Shown here: piece by piece, positions 22,930 through 32,568 of the stretch
Layout of the letters: every line of letters starts with the position of its first letter
How positions within the stretch are numbered: position 1 is the first letter of the stretch
The notes under the pieces: model-generated
What the model was told of the DNA's origin: nothing
Databases searched by the model: none
The model's input: only the letters and a program-made list of their open reading frames with translations
Source: Lachnospiraceae bacterium
Lineage (GTDB): Bacteria; Bacillota; Clostridia; Lachnospirales; Lachnospiraceae
Direction: 5' to 3'
DNA: 48,316 nt
NCBI GenBank assembly: GCA_029062885.1
Contig: JAIDPH010000347.1
Location: 1-48,316, forward strand
Position numbers and translations under genes: made by a program

Positions 22930-23748
22930 TTAACGTTTCAGATTATTAGCTGTATCCATCATGGAATCTGATGTTGTAATAGCTTTGGAATTCATCTCGT
23001 ATGCACGCTGTGCCACAATCAGATTTACCATTTCATCAGCAACGGAAACATTGGAGCCTTCAAGATACCCCTGAACAATTTCACTCTTCCTCACATTGTT
23101 ATTGGTCTCTTCATTCAGAGGTCCACCACTCGCTTCAGTCACTTCAAAGAGTGTATCGCCCACTCTCTCCAAACCGCCAGGATTATTGAACTGATATAAT
23201 CCTATCTTCATACCGATAGGCTGTGGATTATTATTCTCATCCGGATAGCATACTTCTCCGGTCTGATCTACAAAGACTTTACTTGCAACATAATTACGAT
23301 TCAGAGTTATATCTCTTCCTGTAGTCGTAAGCACCGGAAGTCCATCCTGATTAGTCAGAATAAGACCGCCGTTTGGCGCCATTGACCATGTAAAGTCACC
23401 ATTTCTCGTATAATATGTATTTCCGTCTTCTCCCCTCACTGCAAAGAAACCTTCACCGGAAATTGCAAATGCTGTATCACTCTCCGATGCCAATAAGCTG
23501 CCCTGCGTGAAAATATTATTAATAGAAGATGTTCTTACGCCAAGTCCTACTTGAGAGGTTGTCGGCTTAGGATCTCCATTAGCTGTCGTTGTTTTTGTCT
23601 GCAAGGTCTGATAAAGCAGAGACTTAAACTGTGCATTCTGCGCCTTATAACCTGCTGAATTAACGTTCGCAAGATTGTTCGCAATCGTATCCACATTTGT
23701 CTGCTGTGCATTCATACCTGTTGCCGCTGTCCATAAACTCCTAACCAT
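22930..23748 (-). CDS. flgG: Flagellar basal-body rod protein FlgG/FlhP
   Basis: 272 aa. The N-terminal rod helix MVRSLWTAATGMNAQQTNVDTIANNLANVNSAGYK and the C-terminal helix EMVNLIVAQRAYEMNSKAITTSDSMMDTANNL flank a beta domain (FAISGEGFFAVRGEDG). It is the distal-rod type subunit. B. subtilis has the same order (mbl-flhO-flhP), so FlhP is the positional orthologue. The ribosome binding site is GGAAGG. Confidence 0.95.
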   Translation of the reverse strand: MVRSLWTAATGMNAQQTNVDTIANNLANVNSAGYKAQNAQFKSLLYQTLQTKTTTANGDPKPTTSQVGLGVRTSSINNIFTQGSLLASESDTAFAISGEGFFAVRGEDGNTYYTRNGDFTWSMAPNGGLILTNQDGLPVLTTTGRDITLNRNYVASKVFVDQTGEVCYPDENNNPQPIGMKIGLYQFNNPGGLERVGDTLFEVTEASGGPLNEETNNNVRKSEIVQGYLEGSNVSVADEMVNLIVAQRAYEMNSKAITTSDSMMDTANNLKR

Positions 23749-23792
23749 TTACTTTACCTTCCTTTTCTCACCTGTCTTCATTCAGATTCCGC

Positions 23793-24569
23793 TTAGATTC
23801 TTCCCGTCTGATTTACCGCATCATCTAATGTACTGTCATATGTAGTAATCACTTTTTGATTAGCCTCATACTGTCTCTGTATCGTAATCATATTTACCAT
23901 TTCCGTAACAACGGACATATTTGCCATTTCCAGATAACCTGAATACACTTCGCTTTCTGAGGGTATTAGCTCAGCGCCATCAACCGGCTGAAAATAATTT
24001 TCACCATAACGCTCAAGATAATTATAATCAGCAAAGTCTGCTACCATAATAGTATCAACATAAGCATCACCCTGATAAATTTCACCCATTCTGTTTATGG
24101 TAACAGGTTCATTGGGGTTCAAACGTATATGTCTTCCGCCGCTTCCCAATACGAAATCGCCATCCTGTGTTACAAGTTCACCCCGGGTCGTCATCGTGAA
24201 ATTACCGTCTCTGGTATATTTCGTCGAAGTTTCACCTGCTTTATTTGTAAATTCTATTGCAAAAAAACCATTTTCCGACAGCGCCAAATCCAACGGATTA
24301 TCAGTTACTTTGAAAGGACCTCCCGAATAATCCACATAATTTTCACCAATCTTAACTCCAAGAGACATAGTTCCAATATGATTCGGTAGATTGGGAGTCT
24401 CTGAAGTGTCTTTTATCTTATAAGCCAATACTCTGTCAAAAGACTGACTTGTAGCCCCTTCTTTCTTATAACCATTAGTCGTCGCATTCGCCAGATTATT
24501 GGTCATGGTATCCATTCTATGCTGTTCGTTAATCATGCCCGTATAGGCAGTATATAAACCTTTAAGCAT
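23793..24569 (-). CDS. flhO: Flagellar basal-body rod protein FlhO/FlgF-type
   Basis: 258 aa, a paralogue of its neighbour. It has MLKGLYTAYTGMINEQHRMDTMTNNLANATTNGYK at the N-terminus, LALSENGFFAIEF in the middle, and EMVNMITIQRQYEANQKVITTYDSTLDDAVN at the C-terminus. It is a rod subunit secreted by the flagellar export apparatus. It lies 31 nt after mbl and 44 nt before flgG/flhP. The main flagellar operon is not in the window. Confidence 0.93.
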   Translation of the reverse strand: MLKGLYTAYTGMINEQHRMDTMTNNLANATTNGYKKEGATSQSFDRVLAYKIKDTSETPNLPNHIGTMSLGVKIGENYVDYSGGPFKVTDNPLDLALSENGFFAIEFTNKAGETSTKYTRDGNFTMTTRGELVTQDGDFVLGSGGRHIRLNPNEPVTINRMGEIYQGDAYVDTIMVADFADYNYLERYGENYFQPVDGAELIPSESEVYSGYLEMANMSVVTEMVNMITIQRQYEANQKVITTYDSTLDDAVNQTGRI

Positions 24570-24600
24570 CCTCTTTTACTTCCTTTCATACCCCTTTGGT

Positions 24601-25593
24601 TTAGTCTTCTCTGTATCCCGCTAAAAATTCTACATATTTGCCGGTCCCGATTGCAACCGCAGTCATCGGATCTTCTGCAGTCATAGTGTTGATTCCCGTT
24701 TTCTCAGCAATCAAATCTTCCAATCCACGAAGCAGGCTTCCGCCTCCGGTCAATACAATACCTCTGTCTGCGATATCCGCGGCAAGCTCCGGAGGTGTTT
24801 TTTCCAGTACACTGTGTATAGTTTCAACTATCTGTACCGTTGTTTCGTGCAGAGCTTCTTCTGTTTCTTCCGAAGAAACTTTGACAGTTCTCGGAAGTCC
24901 TGTCACAAGGTTACGTCCTCTGACATCCATATAATCTAACTCCGGTCTTCTAAAAGCGGTACCGATTTTGATTTTCAAATCTTCTGCAGTTCTTTCACCA
25001 ATCAGCAGATTATGCTTCTTACGCATATAACGTACAATTGCCTCATCAAAATCATCTCCGGCAATCTTAATGGATGCGCTAACTACAGTGCCTCCAAGAG
25101 AAATAACAGCTATATCCGATGTACCGCCGCCAATATCCACTATCATATTTCCACATGGTTTGGAAATATCGATTCCGGCGCCGATAGCCGCTGCAATCGG
25201 CTCTTCTATAATAGACACTTCTCTGGCTCCCGCCATATAAGTTGCATCTTCTACTGCTTTCTTCTCAACTTCTGTGACACCGCTGGGTACACATACGGCA
25301 ATACGAGGTTTCCTGAAGCTTTTCTTGCCGAGTGCTTTCTGAATGAAATATTTCATCATTTTTTCTGTTACACGATAATCAGAAATAACACCCTGACGTA
25401 ATGGCCTGACTGCTACGATATTACCCGGCGTCCTTCCAAGCATCAGTCGTGCATCTTCACCAATTGCTTTTATTTTGTTTGTATCTCTGTCAAAAGCTAC
25501 AACAGACGGCTCTTTTAAAACAACACCTTTCCCCCTGATGTAAACTAAAATACTGGCGGTTCCCAAATCAATCCCTATATCTGTATACTGCAT
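24601..25593 (-). CDS. mbl: MreB/Mbl rod-shape determining actin homologue
   Basis: 330 aa. The actin-fold phosphate loops are IGIDLGTASILVYIRGKGVVL near the N-terminus, NMIVDIGGGTSDIAVISLGG near residue 150, and IVLTGGGSLLRGL in the C-terminal part. It forms membrane-bound filaments that guide lateral wall synthesis. Mbl rather than MreB is chosen because flhO-flhP follow directly, as in B. subtilis, and mreCD are absent. The ribosome binding site AAAGGGG lies 8 nt upstream. Confidence 0.95.
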   Translation of the reverse strand: MQYTDIGIDLGTASILVYIRGKGVVLKEPSVVAFDRDTNKIKAIGEDARLMLGRTPGNIVAVRPLRQGVISDYRVTEKMMKYFIQKALGKKSFRKPRIAVCVPSGVTEVEKKAVEDATYMAGAREVSIIEEPIAAAIGAGIDISKPCGNMIVDIGGGTSDIAVISLGGTVVSASIKIAGDDFDEAIVRYMRKKHNLLIGERTAEDLKIKIGTAFRRPELDYMDVRGRNLVTGLPRTVKVSSEETEEALHETTVQIVETIHSVLEKTPPELAADIADRGIVLTGGGSLLRGLEDLIAEKTGINTMTAEDPMTAVAIGTGKYVEFLAGYRED

Positions 25594-25629
25594 CTTTGTA
25601 TCCCCTTTCTCCCTGTATACGCGGTATCT

Positions 25630-25658
25630 ATTATAAGATAATTTCCAATTGCCATCAA
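25630..25658 (-). promoter_or_regulatory. SigA-like promoter of mbl and the rod genes
   Basis: On the minus strand TTGATG (25653-25658), a 17-nt spacer and a perfect TATAAT (25630-25635), with a leader of about 30 nt. Confidence 0.65.
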
Positions 25659-25742
25659 AGTAAACATTTTAATGCCTAAATGAATATAAAGGCATAATTC
25701 GCAATATACATTATAACCTAAAGAAAGAGTTTTTCAAAGGGC

Positions 25743-25771
25743 TTTCCTAATTTTTTTTATTTTTTAGGAAA
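25743..25771 (-). terminator. Weak terminator candidate after uvrA
   Basis: TTTCCTAA / TTAGGAAA (25743-25750 and 25764-25771) with an A/T-only loop of 13 nt. No T-tract follows on the minus strand. A second inverted repeat, ATGCCT/AGGCAT (25672-25677 and 25690-25695), lies further downstream. Confidence 0.35.
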
Positions 25772-25774
25772 AAT

Positions 25775-25885
25775 TTAAAAAGATGCCAAAACCAGAACAG
25801 TTCCATCCATTCTGATATCAGCATCCATGCTAATAAATTTATCGACATCTATTTTATTTTTCTTAACCCCTGATTTAAAAAAATT
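25775..25885 (-). other. Open frame directly continuing uvrA past its TAA
   Basis: After the uvrA stop the same frame stays open for 36 codons, with protein-like content (VKKNKIDVDKFISMDADI...), before TAA at 25775-25777. There is no usable ATG with a ribosome binding site. It could be a gene remnant or a lost C-terminal extension. The rest of the 292-nt gap to mbl holds only the mbl promoter and the hairpins noted. Confidence 0.35.
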
Positions 25886-28747
25886 TTATTTGCCACTCGC
25901 TCTCTCTAACATTTTTTTCACATATACGCCGGTATAGGAATCAGGGTTATTCGCAATCTGTTCCGGGGTGCCCTCTGCAATAACGGTTCCACCGCCATCA
26001 CCGCCTTCGGGGCCTAAATCTATGATATAATCGGCTGTCTTAATCACGTCCAGATTATGCTCAATTACAACCACCGTATTTCCACCGTCAGTCAGTTTGT
26101 GCAAAATATCTACCAGCTTATGAACATCTGCAAAATGCAATCCGGTTGTCGGTTCGTCAAGAATGTAAATAGTTTTGCCAGTACTACGCCGGCTAAGTTC
26201 AGTAGCCAGCTTAATGCGCTGAGCCTCGCCTCCTGACAGTGTGGTAGATGGCTGTCCAAGCTTTACATATGAAAGGCCTACATCATATAAGGTTTCTATC
26301 TTTCTTTTTATAGAAGGCACATTCTCAAAAAACGGCACAGCTTCTTCCACAGTCATATCCAGTACATCATAGATGCTCTTTCCCTTATATTTAACTTCCA
26401 GAGTTTCCCTATTATACCGTTTACCGCCACAGACTTCACATGGTACATATACATCCGGTAAGAAGTGCATCTCTATCTTGATGATTCCGTCACCGCTGCA
26501 CGCCTCACATCGTCCGCCCTTCACATTAAAGCTGAATCTTCCCTTGTTGTATCCTCTTGCCTTGGCATCCATAGTTGATGCAAAGAGATCCCTAATCTGG
26601 TCAAAGACGCCCGTATAAGTCGCCGGATTAGAACGGGGGGTTCTTCCTATTGGCGACTGGTCAATATTAATAACCTTATCAAGCTGTTTTATGCCAAGTA
26701 TATTCTGATGCCTGCCCGGTATTGTTCTCGCTCTGTTCAAATCCCTTGCCAGACGTTTATATAGAATTTCATTTATCAAGGAGCTTTTCCCCGAACCGGA
26801 AACTCCTGTCACACAGGTCATAACTCCCAGAGGAATCTTAACATCTATGCCTTTCAGATTATTTTCTTCTGCGCCTTTAATAGTAAGGTGTCCAGCTGCC
26901 TTTCTTCTGCTGTTCGGCACCGGAATCTGCATTTTACCGCTTAAATACTGCCCCGTTATGGACTCTTCAACACGCATGATTTCTTCCGCAGTGCCTTCCG
27001 CAACCACCTCGCCACCGTGCGAACCTGCTCCCGGACCGATATCAACAATATGGTCCGCTGCTAACATCGTATCCTCATCATGTTCCACGACGACCAAAGT
27101 ATTCCCCATATCCTTCAAATTCCTTAAGGCAGCTATGAGCTTATCGTTATCCCTCTGATGCAGGCCAATGCTTGGCTCATCCAAAATATAACATACTCCT
27201 ACAAGTCCTGAACCAATCTGGGTTGCCAGTCTGATTCTCTGTGCTTCGCCTCCAGACAACGATGCCGTTGCTCTGGACAAAGCAAGATAATCTAATCCTA
27301 CCTCGATAAGAAATCCTACTCTTGCCCTTATTTCTTTCAAAATCTGCTTTCCTATCAATTCCTGCTGCTTAGTCAGGTTCATGTTTCCGACAAATTCATG
27401 CAGGTTTTTGATTGACATTGATGTAATCTCATATATATTCCTATCACACACAGTTACAGCAAGAGATTCTTTCTTAAGCCGCATTCCATTACACTCTCTG
27501 CATGGCGTAATACGCATAAATTCTTCGTATTCCTGTTTCATTATTTCCGAGCCGGTCTCTCTGTATTTGCGCTCAACATTCTTAATCAGTCCTTCAAAAG
27601 CAACCGGATATACGCCTTCTCCACGCTGCCCCTTATAATGTACTTCCACTTTTTTGCCGTTCGTTCCATAAATAATTACCTGCTGCACGGAATCCGGCAG
27701 TTCTTCAAAAGGTGTATCAAGGCTGAACTTATATTCTTTAGCAAGCGCCTGTAAAATTGCATTGGTAAAACTGCCTTCGCTGCCACTGGACTGCCAGCCC
27801 ATCGCAACAATAGCACCATCCTTTATACTCACGGTTTTATCCGGAATCATCAGATCTGCGTCAAATTCCATCTTATATCCCAGACCGAAACATTCAGGAC
27901 ACGCGCCAAAAGGGTTGTTAAAAGAGAAGCTCCTTGGTTCAATCTCTCCAATACTGATACCACAATCCGGACAGGAAAAGCTTTCACTAAAAGTAATCGG
28001 CTCACCATCGATTACGTCCAGAATCATCAATCCCTCTGACAGATTCAGTACATTTTCTATGGAATCGGTCAGTCGTCTCTCGATTCCTTCTTTTACAACC
28101 AGCCTGTCTACAATAATTTCAATATTATGCTTAATATTTTTATCGAGTTTGATTTCCTCGGAAAGTTCATACAAATTTCCGTCTACCCTGATTCTGACAT
28201 AACCGCTTTTCTTTGCTCTTTCAAATACCTTGACATGCTCGCCTTTTCGACCCCTGACAACCGGCGCCAGCAGTTGAATCTTAGTTCCCGCCGGCATGGC
28301 AAGTATCTGATCCACCATCTGATCTACAGTCTGCTTTTTAATTTCCTTGCCACAATTAGGACAATGCGGTGTTCCGATTCTGGCATAAAGAAGACGAAAA
28401 TAGTCATAGATTTCCGTAACCGTACCTACCGTAGAGCGAGGATTCCTGTTAGTAGATTTCTGGTCTATGGAAATTGCAGGAGAAAGCCCTTCTATTTTCT
28501 CAACATTCGGTTTCTCCATCTGTCCTAAGAACTGTCTTGCATAGGACGAGAGCGATTCCATGTACCTTCTCTGACCTTCCGCATATATGGTATCAAATGC
28601 CAGGGAAGATTTACCCGAACCCGAAAGTCCTGTAAGAACTACAAATTCATTACGTGGAATATCCACATCGATATGCTTCAGATTATGCTCGCTTGCTCCC
28701 CTTATCTTGATATATTCCCTCGGTCGCATTTTTACTGTGTCAGTCAT
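25886..28747 (-). CDS. uvrA: Excinuclease ABC subunit A
   Basis: 953 aa. It has two ABC ATPase modules ([16 protein letters not shown] near residue 35; [16 protein letters not shown] near 645) with signatures [12 protein letters not shown] and [12 protein letters not shown]. Zinc-binding Cys sets are present (CPNCG, CPDCG...CPEC, CEAC...CEVCGG). It finds bulky DNA damage with UvrB. The ATG overlaps the uvrB stop as ATGA, a sign of translational coupling. It is slightly longer than the usual 940 or so residues. Confidence 0.98.
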   Translation of the reverse strand: MTDTVKMRPREYIKIRGASEHNLKHIDVDIPRNEFVVLTGLSGSGKSSLAFDTIYAEGQRRYMESLSSYARQFLGQMEKPNVEKIEGLSPAISIDQKSTNRNPRSTVGTVTEIYDYFRLLYARIGTPHCPNCGKEIKKQTVDQMVDQILAMPAGTKIQLLAPVVRGRKGEHVKVFERAKKSGYVRIRVDGNLYELSEEIKLDKNIKHNIEIIVDRLVVKEGIERRLTDSIENVLNLSEGLMILDVIDGEPITFSESFSCPDCGISIGEIEPRSFSFNNPFGACPECFGLGYKMEFDADLMIPDKTVSIKDGAIVAMGWQSSGSEGSFTNAILQALAKEYKFSLDTPFEELPDSVQQVIIYGTNGKKVEVHYKGQRGEGVYPVAFEGLIKNVERKYRETGSEIMKQEYEEFMRITPCRECNGMRLKKESLAVTVCDRNIYEITSMSIKNLHEFVGNMNLTKQQELIGKQILKEIRARVGFLIEVGLDYLALSRATASLSGGEAQRIRLATQIGSGLVGVCYILDEPSIGLHQRDNDKLIAALRNLKDMGNTLVVVEHDEDTMLAADHIVDIGPGAGSHGGEVVAEGTAEEIMRVEESITGQYLSGKMQIPVPNSRRKAAGHLTIKGAEENNLKGIDVKIPLGVMTCVTGVSGSGKSSLINEILYKRLARDLNRARTIPGRHQNILGIKQLDKVINIDQSPIGRTPRSNPATYTGVFDQIRDLFASTMDAKARGYNKGRFSFNVKGGRCEACSGDGIIKIEMHFLPDVYVPCEVCGGKRYNRETLEVKYKGKSIYDVLDMTVEEAVPFFENVPSIKRKIETLYDVGLSYVKLGQPSTTLSGGEAQRIKLATELSRRSTGKTIYILDEPTTGLHFADVHKLVDILHKLTDGGNTVVVIEHNLDVIKTADYIIDLGPEGGDGGGTVIAEGTPEQIANNPDSYTGVYVKKMLERASGK

Positions 28748-30771
28748 TTTTGATTCTCCTCTTCCATATCTCGTAGTATTTTCTTAAGTTCTACCATCTT
28801 ATCACGCAGTTCTGCTGCAGCTTCGAAATTCAAATCTGCCGCAGCTTTCTTCATCTTCTTCTCCACATCCTTGACCAGTTTTTCTAATTCCTGACGACTC
28901 ATGGACTCAGGGTCTTTTTCAAACTTGACTTCTTCTTTGTCGATAACTTTGGAAATGCTTATTAAATCCCGAACCGCTTTCCTGATGGACTGTGGTGTAA
29001 TTCCATGTTCTTCATTGTATTTTTGCTGGATTTCGCGTCTTCTGTTTGTCTCCGAAATAGCAACCTTCATGGAATCAGTCATGTTATCGGCATACATTAT
29101 AACATGTCCATCCACATTTCTGGCAGCACGTCCTATCGTCTGTATCAGAGAAGTTTCCGAGCGCAGGAAGCCCTCTTTATCTGCATCCAGAATCGCTACC
29201 AGAGAAACCTCCGGAATATCCAATCCTTCTCTCAGCAGATTAATTCCTACAAGAACATCAAATACATTCAACCTCATATCCCGAATAATTTCCGCTCGCT
29301 CCAGGGCGTCAATATCGGAATGCAAATATTTCACGCGGATTCCCACATCGTTCATATATTCTGTCAGGTCTTCCGCCATACGCTTCGTCAGGGTAGTTAC
29401 CAGAACTTTGTTTTTCTTCTCTACCTCTTTATTAATCTCTGTCACCAAATCGTCAATCTGTCCTTCTACAGGTCTTACGTCCACTTCCGGATCAAGCAGT
29501 CCTGTCGGTCTGATAATCTGTTCCGTACGCAACAGTTCATGCTCCGCCTCATAATCAGACGGAGTTGCCGACACAAACATCATCTGATCAATATGCTGCT
29601 CAAATTCTCCAAAGTTAAGAGGTCTGTTATCCAAAGCCGAGGGCAGACGGAAGCCATAATCTACCAACGTTGTTTTTCTGGCACGATCGCCAGAATACAT
29701 TCCTCGTATCTGCGGCACAGTCATATGTGATTCATCTATAATAATAAGAAAGTCGTCTTTGAAATAATCCATCAGGGTAAAAGGCGTTGCACCCGGAGGC
29801 ATACCGTTCAGATGTCTGGAATAGTTCTCAATTCCGGAACAAAAGCCAGTTTCCCGCAGCATCTCAATATCGAAATTCGTGCGTTCAGCAATCCGCTGCG
29901 CCTCCAGCAATTTATCTTCACCCTTGAAATATTTTACCCTCTCTTCCATTTCTATTTCAATATTTTTACATGCCTCATTAATTTTCTCCTGAGGAACAAC
30001 ATAATGAGACGCCGGAAAGATAGCAATATGTTCCAATGTTGCGTGAACCTGTCCCGTCAAAGGATCAGTCTGTGCAATCCTGTCTATCTCGTCTCCGAAG
30101 AATTCAATCCTTATAAGATAATCGCCGCCCTCCGCCGGATATACTTCCACTACGTCACCACGCACGCGAAAGCAGCCGCGTTCCATATCCATATCATTCC
30201 TATTATACTGTATATTTATCAGTTCCCTTATTACCTGATCCCTGTCCTTAGTCATACCGGGGCGAAGGGACACAATCATTTCTTCATAATCATCCGGACT
30301 TCCCAATCCGTAAATACACGAAACGCTGGCTACTACTACCACATCTCTACGTTCTGCAAGGGATGCAGTAGCGGACAGTCTGAGCTTATCAATTTCATCA
30401 TTAATGGAAGAGTCTTTTGCAATATAAGTATCCGTAGACGGAACATACGCTTCGGGTTGATAATAATCATAGTAACTTACAAAGTATTCTACGGCATTCT
30501 CCGGAAAAAATTCCCTAAATTCACCATATAACTGCGCTGCCAGTGTTTTATTGTGCGCTATTACCAAAGTCGGTTTCTGGAGCTGTTGAATAACATTCGC
30601 CATTGTGAATGTTTTTCCGGAACCGGTAACTCCCAGCAACGTCTGAAATTGATTTCCTTCCTTGAAGCCTTTCACAAGCTCAGCGATAGCCTGAGGCTGG
30701 TCACCGGTAGGTTGGTATTCACTGTGAAGTTTAAAAGGTTTTGATTCATTTTTCGCAGAAAAATTTTGCAC
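28744..30771 (-). CDS. uvrB: Excinuclease ABC subunit B
   Basis: 675 aa. Walker A is [16 protein letters not shown]; the damage-probing beta-hairpin is [14 protein letters not shown]; the helicase motif is IIIDESH; the late motif is QTIGRAARN; and a UVR domain sits at the C-terminus ([22 protein letters not shown]) for UvrC contact. It uses a GTG start at 30771 with GGAGGTGA 6 nt upstream. It is cotranscribed with uvrA, preceded by a SigA promoter and a candidate SOS box. Confidence 0.98.
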   Translation of the reverse strand: MQNFSAKNESKPFKLHSEYQPTGDQPQAIAELVKGFKEGNQFQTLLGVTGSGKTFTMANVIQQLQKPTLVIAHNKTLAAQLYGEFREFFPENAVEYFVSYYDYYQPEAYVPSTDTYIAKDSSINDEIDKLRLSATASLAERRDVVVVASVSCIYGLGSPDDYEEMIVSLRPGMTKDRDQVIRELINIQYNRNDMDMERGCFRVRGDVVEVYPAEGGDYLIRIEFFGDEIDRIAQTDPLTGQVHATLEHIAIFPASHYVVPQEKINEACKNIEIEMEERVKYFKGEDKLLEAQRIAERTNFDIEMLRETGFCSGIENYSRHLNGMPPGATPFTLMDYFKDDFLIIIDESHMTVPQIRGMYSGDRARKTTLVDYGFRLPSALDNRPLNFGEFEQHIDQMMFVSATPSDYEAEHELLRTEQIIRPTGLLDPEVDVRPVEGQIDDLVTEINKEVEKKNKVLVTTLTKRMAEDLTEYMNDVGIRVKYLHSDIDALERAEIIRDMRLNVFDVLVGINLLREGLDIPEVSLVAILDADKEGFLRSETSLIQTIGRAARNVDGHVIMYADNMTDSMKVAISETNRRREIQQKYNEEHGITPQSIRKAVRDLISISKVIDKEEVKFEKDPESMSRQELEKLVKDVEKKMKKAAADLNFEAAAELRDKMVELKKILRDMEEENQK

Positions 30772-30798
30772 TAAAAATCACCTCCATAAACAGTATTA

Positions 30799-30827
30799 AT
30801 GATATCATAAGTTTGGGGATTTGTACA
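30799..30827 (-). promoter_or_regulatory. Promoter of uvrB-uvrA
   Basis: On the minus strand TGTACA (30822-30827), a 17-nt spacer and TATCAT (30799-30804), with a TGn extension, about 30 nt upstream of the GTG start. Confidence 0.5.
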
Positions 30828-30836
30828 GCACTATAC

Positions 30837-30848
30837 AAACATTTGTTC
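30837..30848 (-). promoter_or_regulatory. Candidate LexA (SOS) box upstream of uvrB
   Basis: The minus strand reads GAACAAATGTTT, which fits the Gram-positive LexA box GAAC-N4-GTTC except for the last base. It sits 9 nt upstream of the predicted -35. UvrBA is a known SOS target in Firmicutes. Confidence 0.5.
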
Positions 30849-30865
30849 TGATTTTATTCTGTTTT

Positions 30866-30949
30866 CACGAACTTAGATAAAGTAAATAAAAACGGAGCTC
30901 ATTGCAATGCAGAGACGCTCCATTTTTATTTACTTTACCTAAGTTCTGG
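30866..30949. repeat. 84-nt hairpin element, copy 1
   Basis: A 30-bp stem with two mismatches (30869-30898 pairs with 30917-30946) and an 18-nt loop (30899-30916), bounded by CACGAACTT and AAGTTCTGG. Copy 2 at 30992-31075 is the same sequence in reverse orientation at roughly 79% identity. The 404-nt gap between uvrB and ctp contains only these elements, the uvrB promoter with its SOS box, and the ctp terminator. Confidence 0.85.
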
Positions 30950-30991
30950 TTGTTGTAATAATTAGATAATTGCAAAACTCTATCTCAATAG

Positions 30992-31075
30992 CCAGAACTT
31001 GGACTAAATAAACAAAAATGGGGCGTCTCTGCTCCGCAATGAGCCGCATTTTTGTTTATTTTGTTCAAGTTCGTG
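30992..31075. repeat. 84-nt hairpin element, copy 2 (inverted)
   Basis: A 30-bp stem with two mismatches and one wobble (30995-31024 pairs with 31043-31072) and an 18-nt loop (31025-31042) that is nearly the reverse complement of the copy 1 loop. The copies are separated by 42 nt of AT-rich sequence. Confidence 0.85.
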
Positions 31076-31116
31076 ACTCGAAACAATAATTTCGCAATCA
31101 GATATGTTGTAATAAT

Positions 31117-31155
31117 ATACAAAAGGAGTGTTCCTGTAATATGAGCACTCCTTGG
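31117..31155 (-). terminator. Terminator of the ftsEX-M23-ctp unit
   Basis: AAGGAGTG / CACTCCTT (31123-31130 and 31146-31153) with further pairing inside the loop, followed by TTTTGTATATT on the minus strand, 20 nt after the ctp stop. Confidence 0.85.
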
Positions 31156-31175
31156 CAAATATCATAAAAATCCTA

Positions 31176-32537
31176 TTATCTAATCATATCTTCCATCTCT
31201 TCTATAGCACGTTCTAATTGATTATCAATGCCGTCATCATAATATGCATCTGCATCAAACTCACATACGATATCCGGTTCAATGCCTATATTATGAATGT
31301 TATTACCATTCGGTGTATAGTATGCACTGACCGTAAGTTTCAATGCCGTTCCGTCAGTAAGCGGAAGTATTCTCTGCACGATGCCTTTTCCATAAGTGGT
31401 AGTACCGATGAGTACCCCTTTATCATAATCCTTGATAGCGCCTGCAAGAATTTCAGAAGCGCTGGCAGAATTGCCATTCACCAATACAATCAAAGGCATC
31501 TGTAATTCTTTTTTCCCATCGCAGTTATATTCCGTGCGCTTTCCTGAACGGTCTTCTGTATATACAACCAGTCCTTTCGGCAGAATCTGTCTTGCGATAT
31601 CTACCACTACAGAAAGGCTTCCACCGGGATTACTACGCAGATCAAGAATAAGTCCTTTAGCGTCGGAGCCTTTTATCACTGCCAATGCTTCGACAAACTG
31701 ATCATAAGTTACTTCGTCAAATTCCGTAATCTGGATATAGCCTATACCATTGTCCAGCATTTCATGGTTAACCGTAGGGGATTCAATCTTTTTCCTTACT
31801 ACATCTATCTCCAGATAGTCCGGTTCACCTTCTCTGTAAATAGTAAGATGTACGGTTGTTCCTTCCTCACCCTTAATCATTGCAACTATTTCTGACAGTT
31901 CCAATCCATATGCCGACTCACCGTCTACTTCATATATAATGTCATTCTCTCTCAAACCTGCTTCCTGCGCAGGAGTACCTGCTATAACACCGCTGATCTT
32001 CCCATACCCGGTCTTTTCATCCAAACTTACATATGCTCCAATGCCGTAATAAACACCCTCTGTATCCTGCATCAGTGCTTTCCATTCTTCCGCAGTATAA
32101 TAAACAGAGTACGGATCACCTAAAGACGCTACCATTCCGGCATACATTCCCTCAATCATTTCGTCGGTATTGATATCTTCTTCATTATAATAATATTTCT
32201 CTATAACCTCTTCAATCGATTCCAGCTTCGCAATCGTATCGTCGTTAGTAACACCATCCGCCGATTTCCTTTCGGTGTTTGCCGGCTGGGCATTTGCAAT
32301 TTTGAAGGCAGCATCCGCCTGCGCTCCAACAAATATACAGCTTGCTGTAAGCACACTGGCAAGTATACCCGTCAGTAATCCTACGATAAACATTCCCTTC
32401 GTTTGACGTGATTCCTGCCGTACTCCCTGCGGGTTCTGCTGATTCTGTGGCTTCTGTTGTCCATTAGGATACAAATTATTCGCCGCTCCCTGATTCATTT
32501 CATTATTATTACTATATCCATAATTATCCAAAATCAT
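31176..32537 (-). CDS. ctpA: S41-family C-terminal processing protease
   Basis: 453 aa. An Asn/Gln-rich cytoplasmic N-terminus (about residues 1-48) precedes one membrane helix (GMFIVGLLTGILASVLTASCIFVG), a PDZ domain (GVYYGIGAYVS...AGLRENDIIYEVDG) and the peptidase. The catalytic Ser is in NGNSASASE and the Lys in TTYGKGIVQ. It is an extracellular serine protease that trims membrane-associated proteins. Its place behind the M23 hydrolase suggests that hydrolase or FtsX partners as substrates (inference). The start has TGGAGATG 4-5 nt upstream. Confidence 0.95.
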   Translation of the reverse strand: MILDNYGYSNNNEMNQGAANNLYPNGQQKPQNQQNPQGVRQESRQTKGMFIVGLLTGILASVLTASCIFVGAQADAAFKIANAQPANTERKSADGVTNDDTIAKLESIEEVIEKYYYNEEDINTDEMIEGMYAGMVASLGDPYSVYYTAEEWKALMQDTEGVYYGIGAYVSLDEKTGYGKISGVIAGTPAQEAGLRENDIIYEVDGESAYGLELSEIVAMIKGEEGTTVHLTIYREGEPDYLEIDVVRKKIESPTVNHEMLDNGIGYIQITEFDEVTYDQFVEALAVIKGSDAKGLILDLRSNPGGSLSVVVDIARQILPKGLVVYTEDRSGKRTEYNCDGKKELQMPLIVLVNGNSASASEILAGAIKDYDKGVLIGTTTYGKGIVQRILPLTDGTALKLTVSAYYTPNGNNIHNIGIEPDIVCEFDADAYYDDGIDNQLERAIEEMEDMIR

Positions 32538-32568
32538 TCATCTCCATTTATATTATTATTTTAATTCC

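Noticed and set aside
25886-25888. Programmed read-through of the uvrA stop
   Set aside because: The frame is open beyond TAA, but TAA is the least leaky stop and no read-through context or structure is evident; kept only as an unexplained open frame.
28901-29730. Plus-strand ORFs of 217 and 241 aa
   Set aside because: Shadows of uvrB; composition is rich in Ser, Arg, Phe and His, without domains or a plausible start region.
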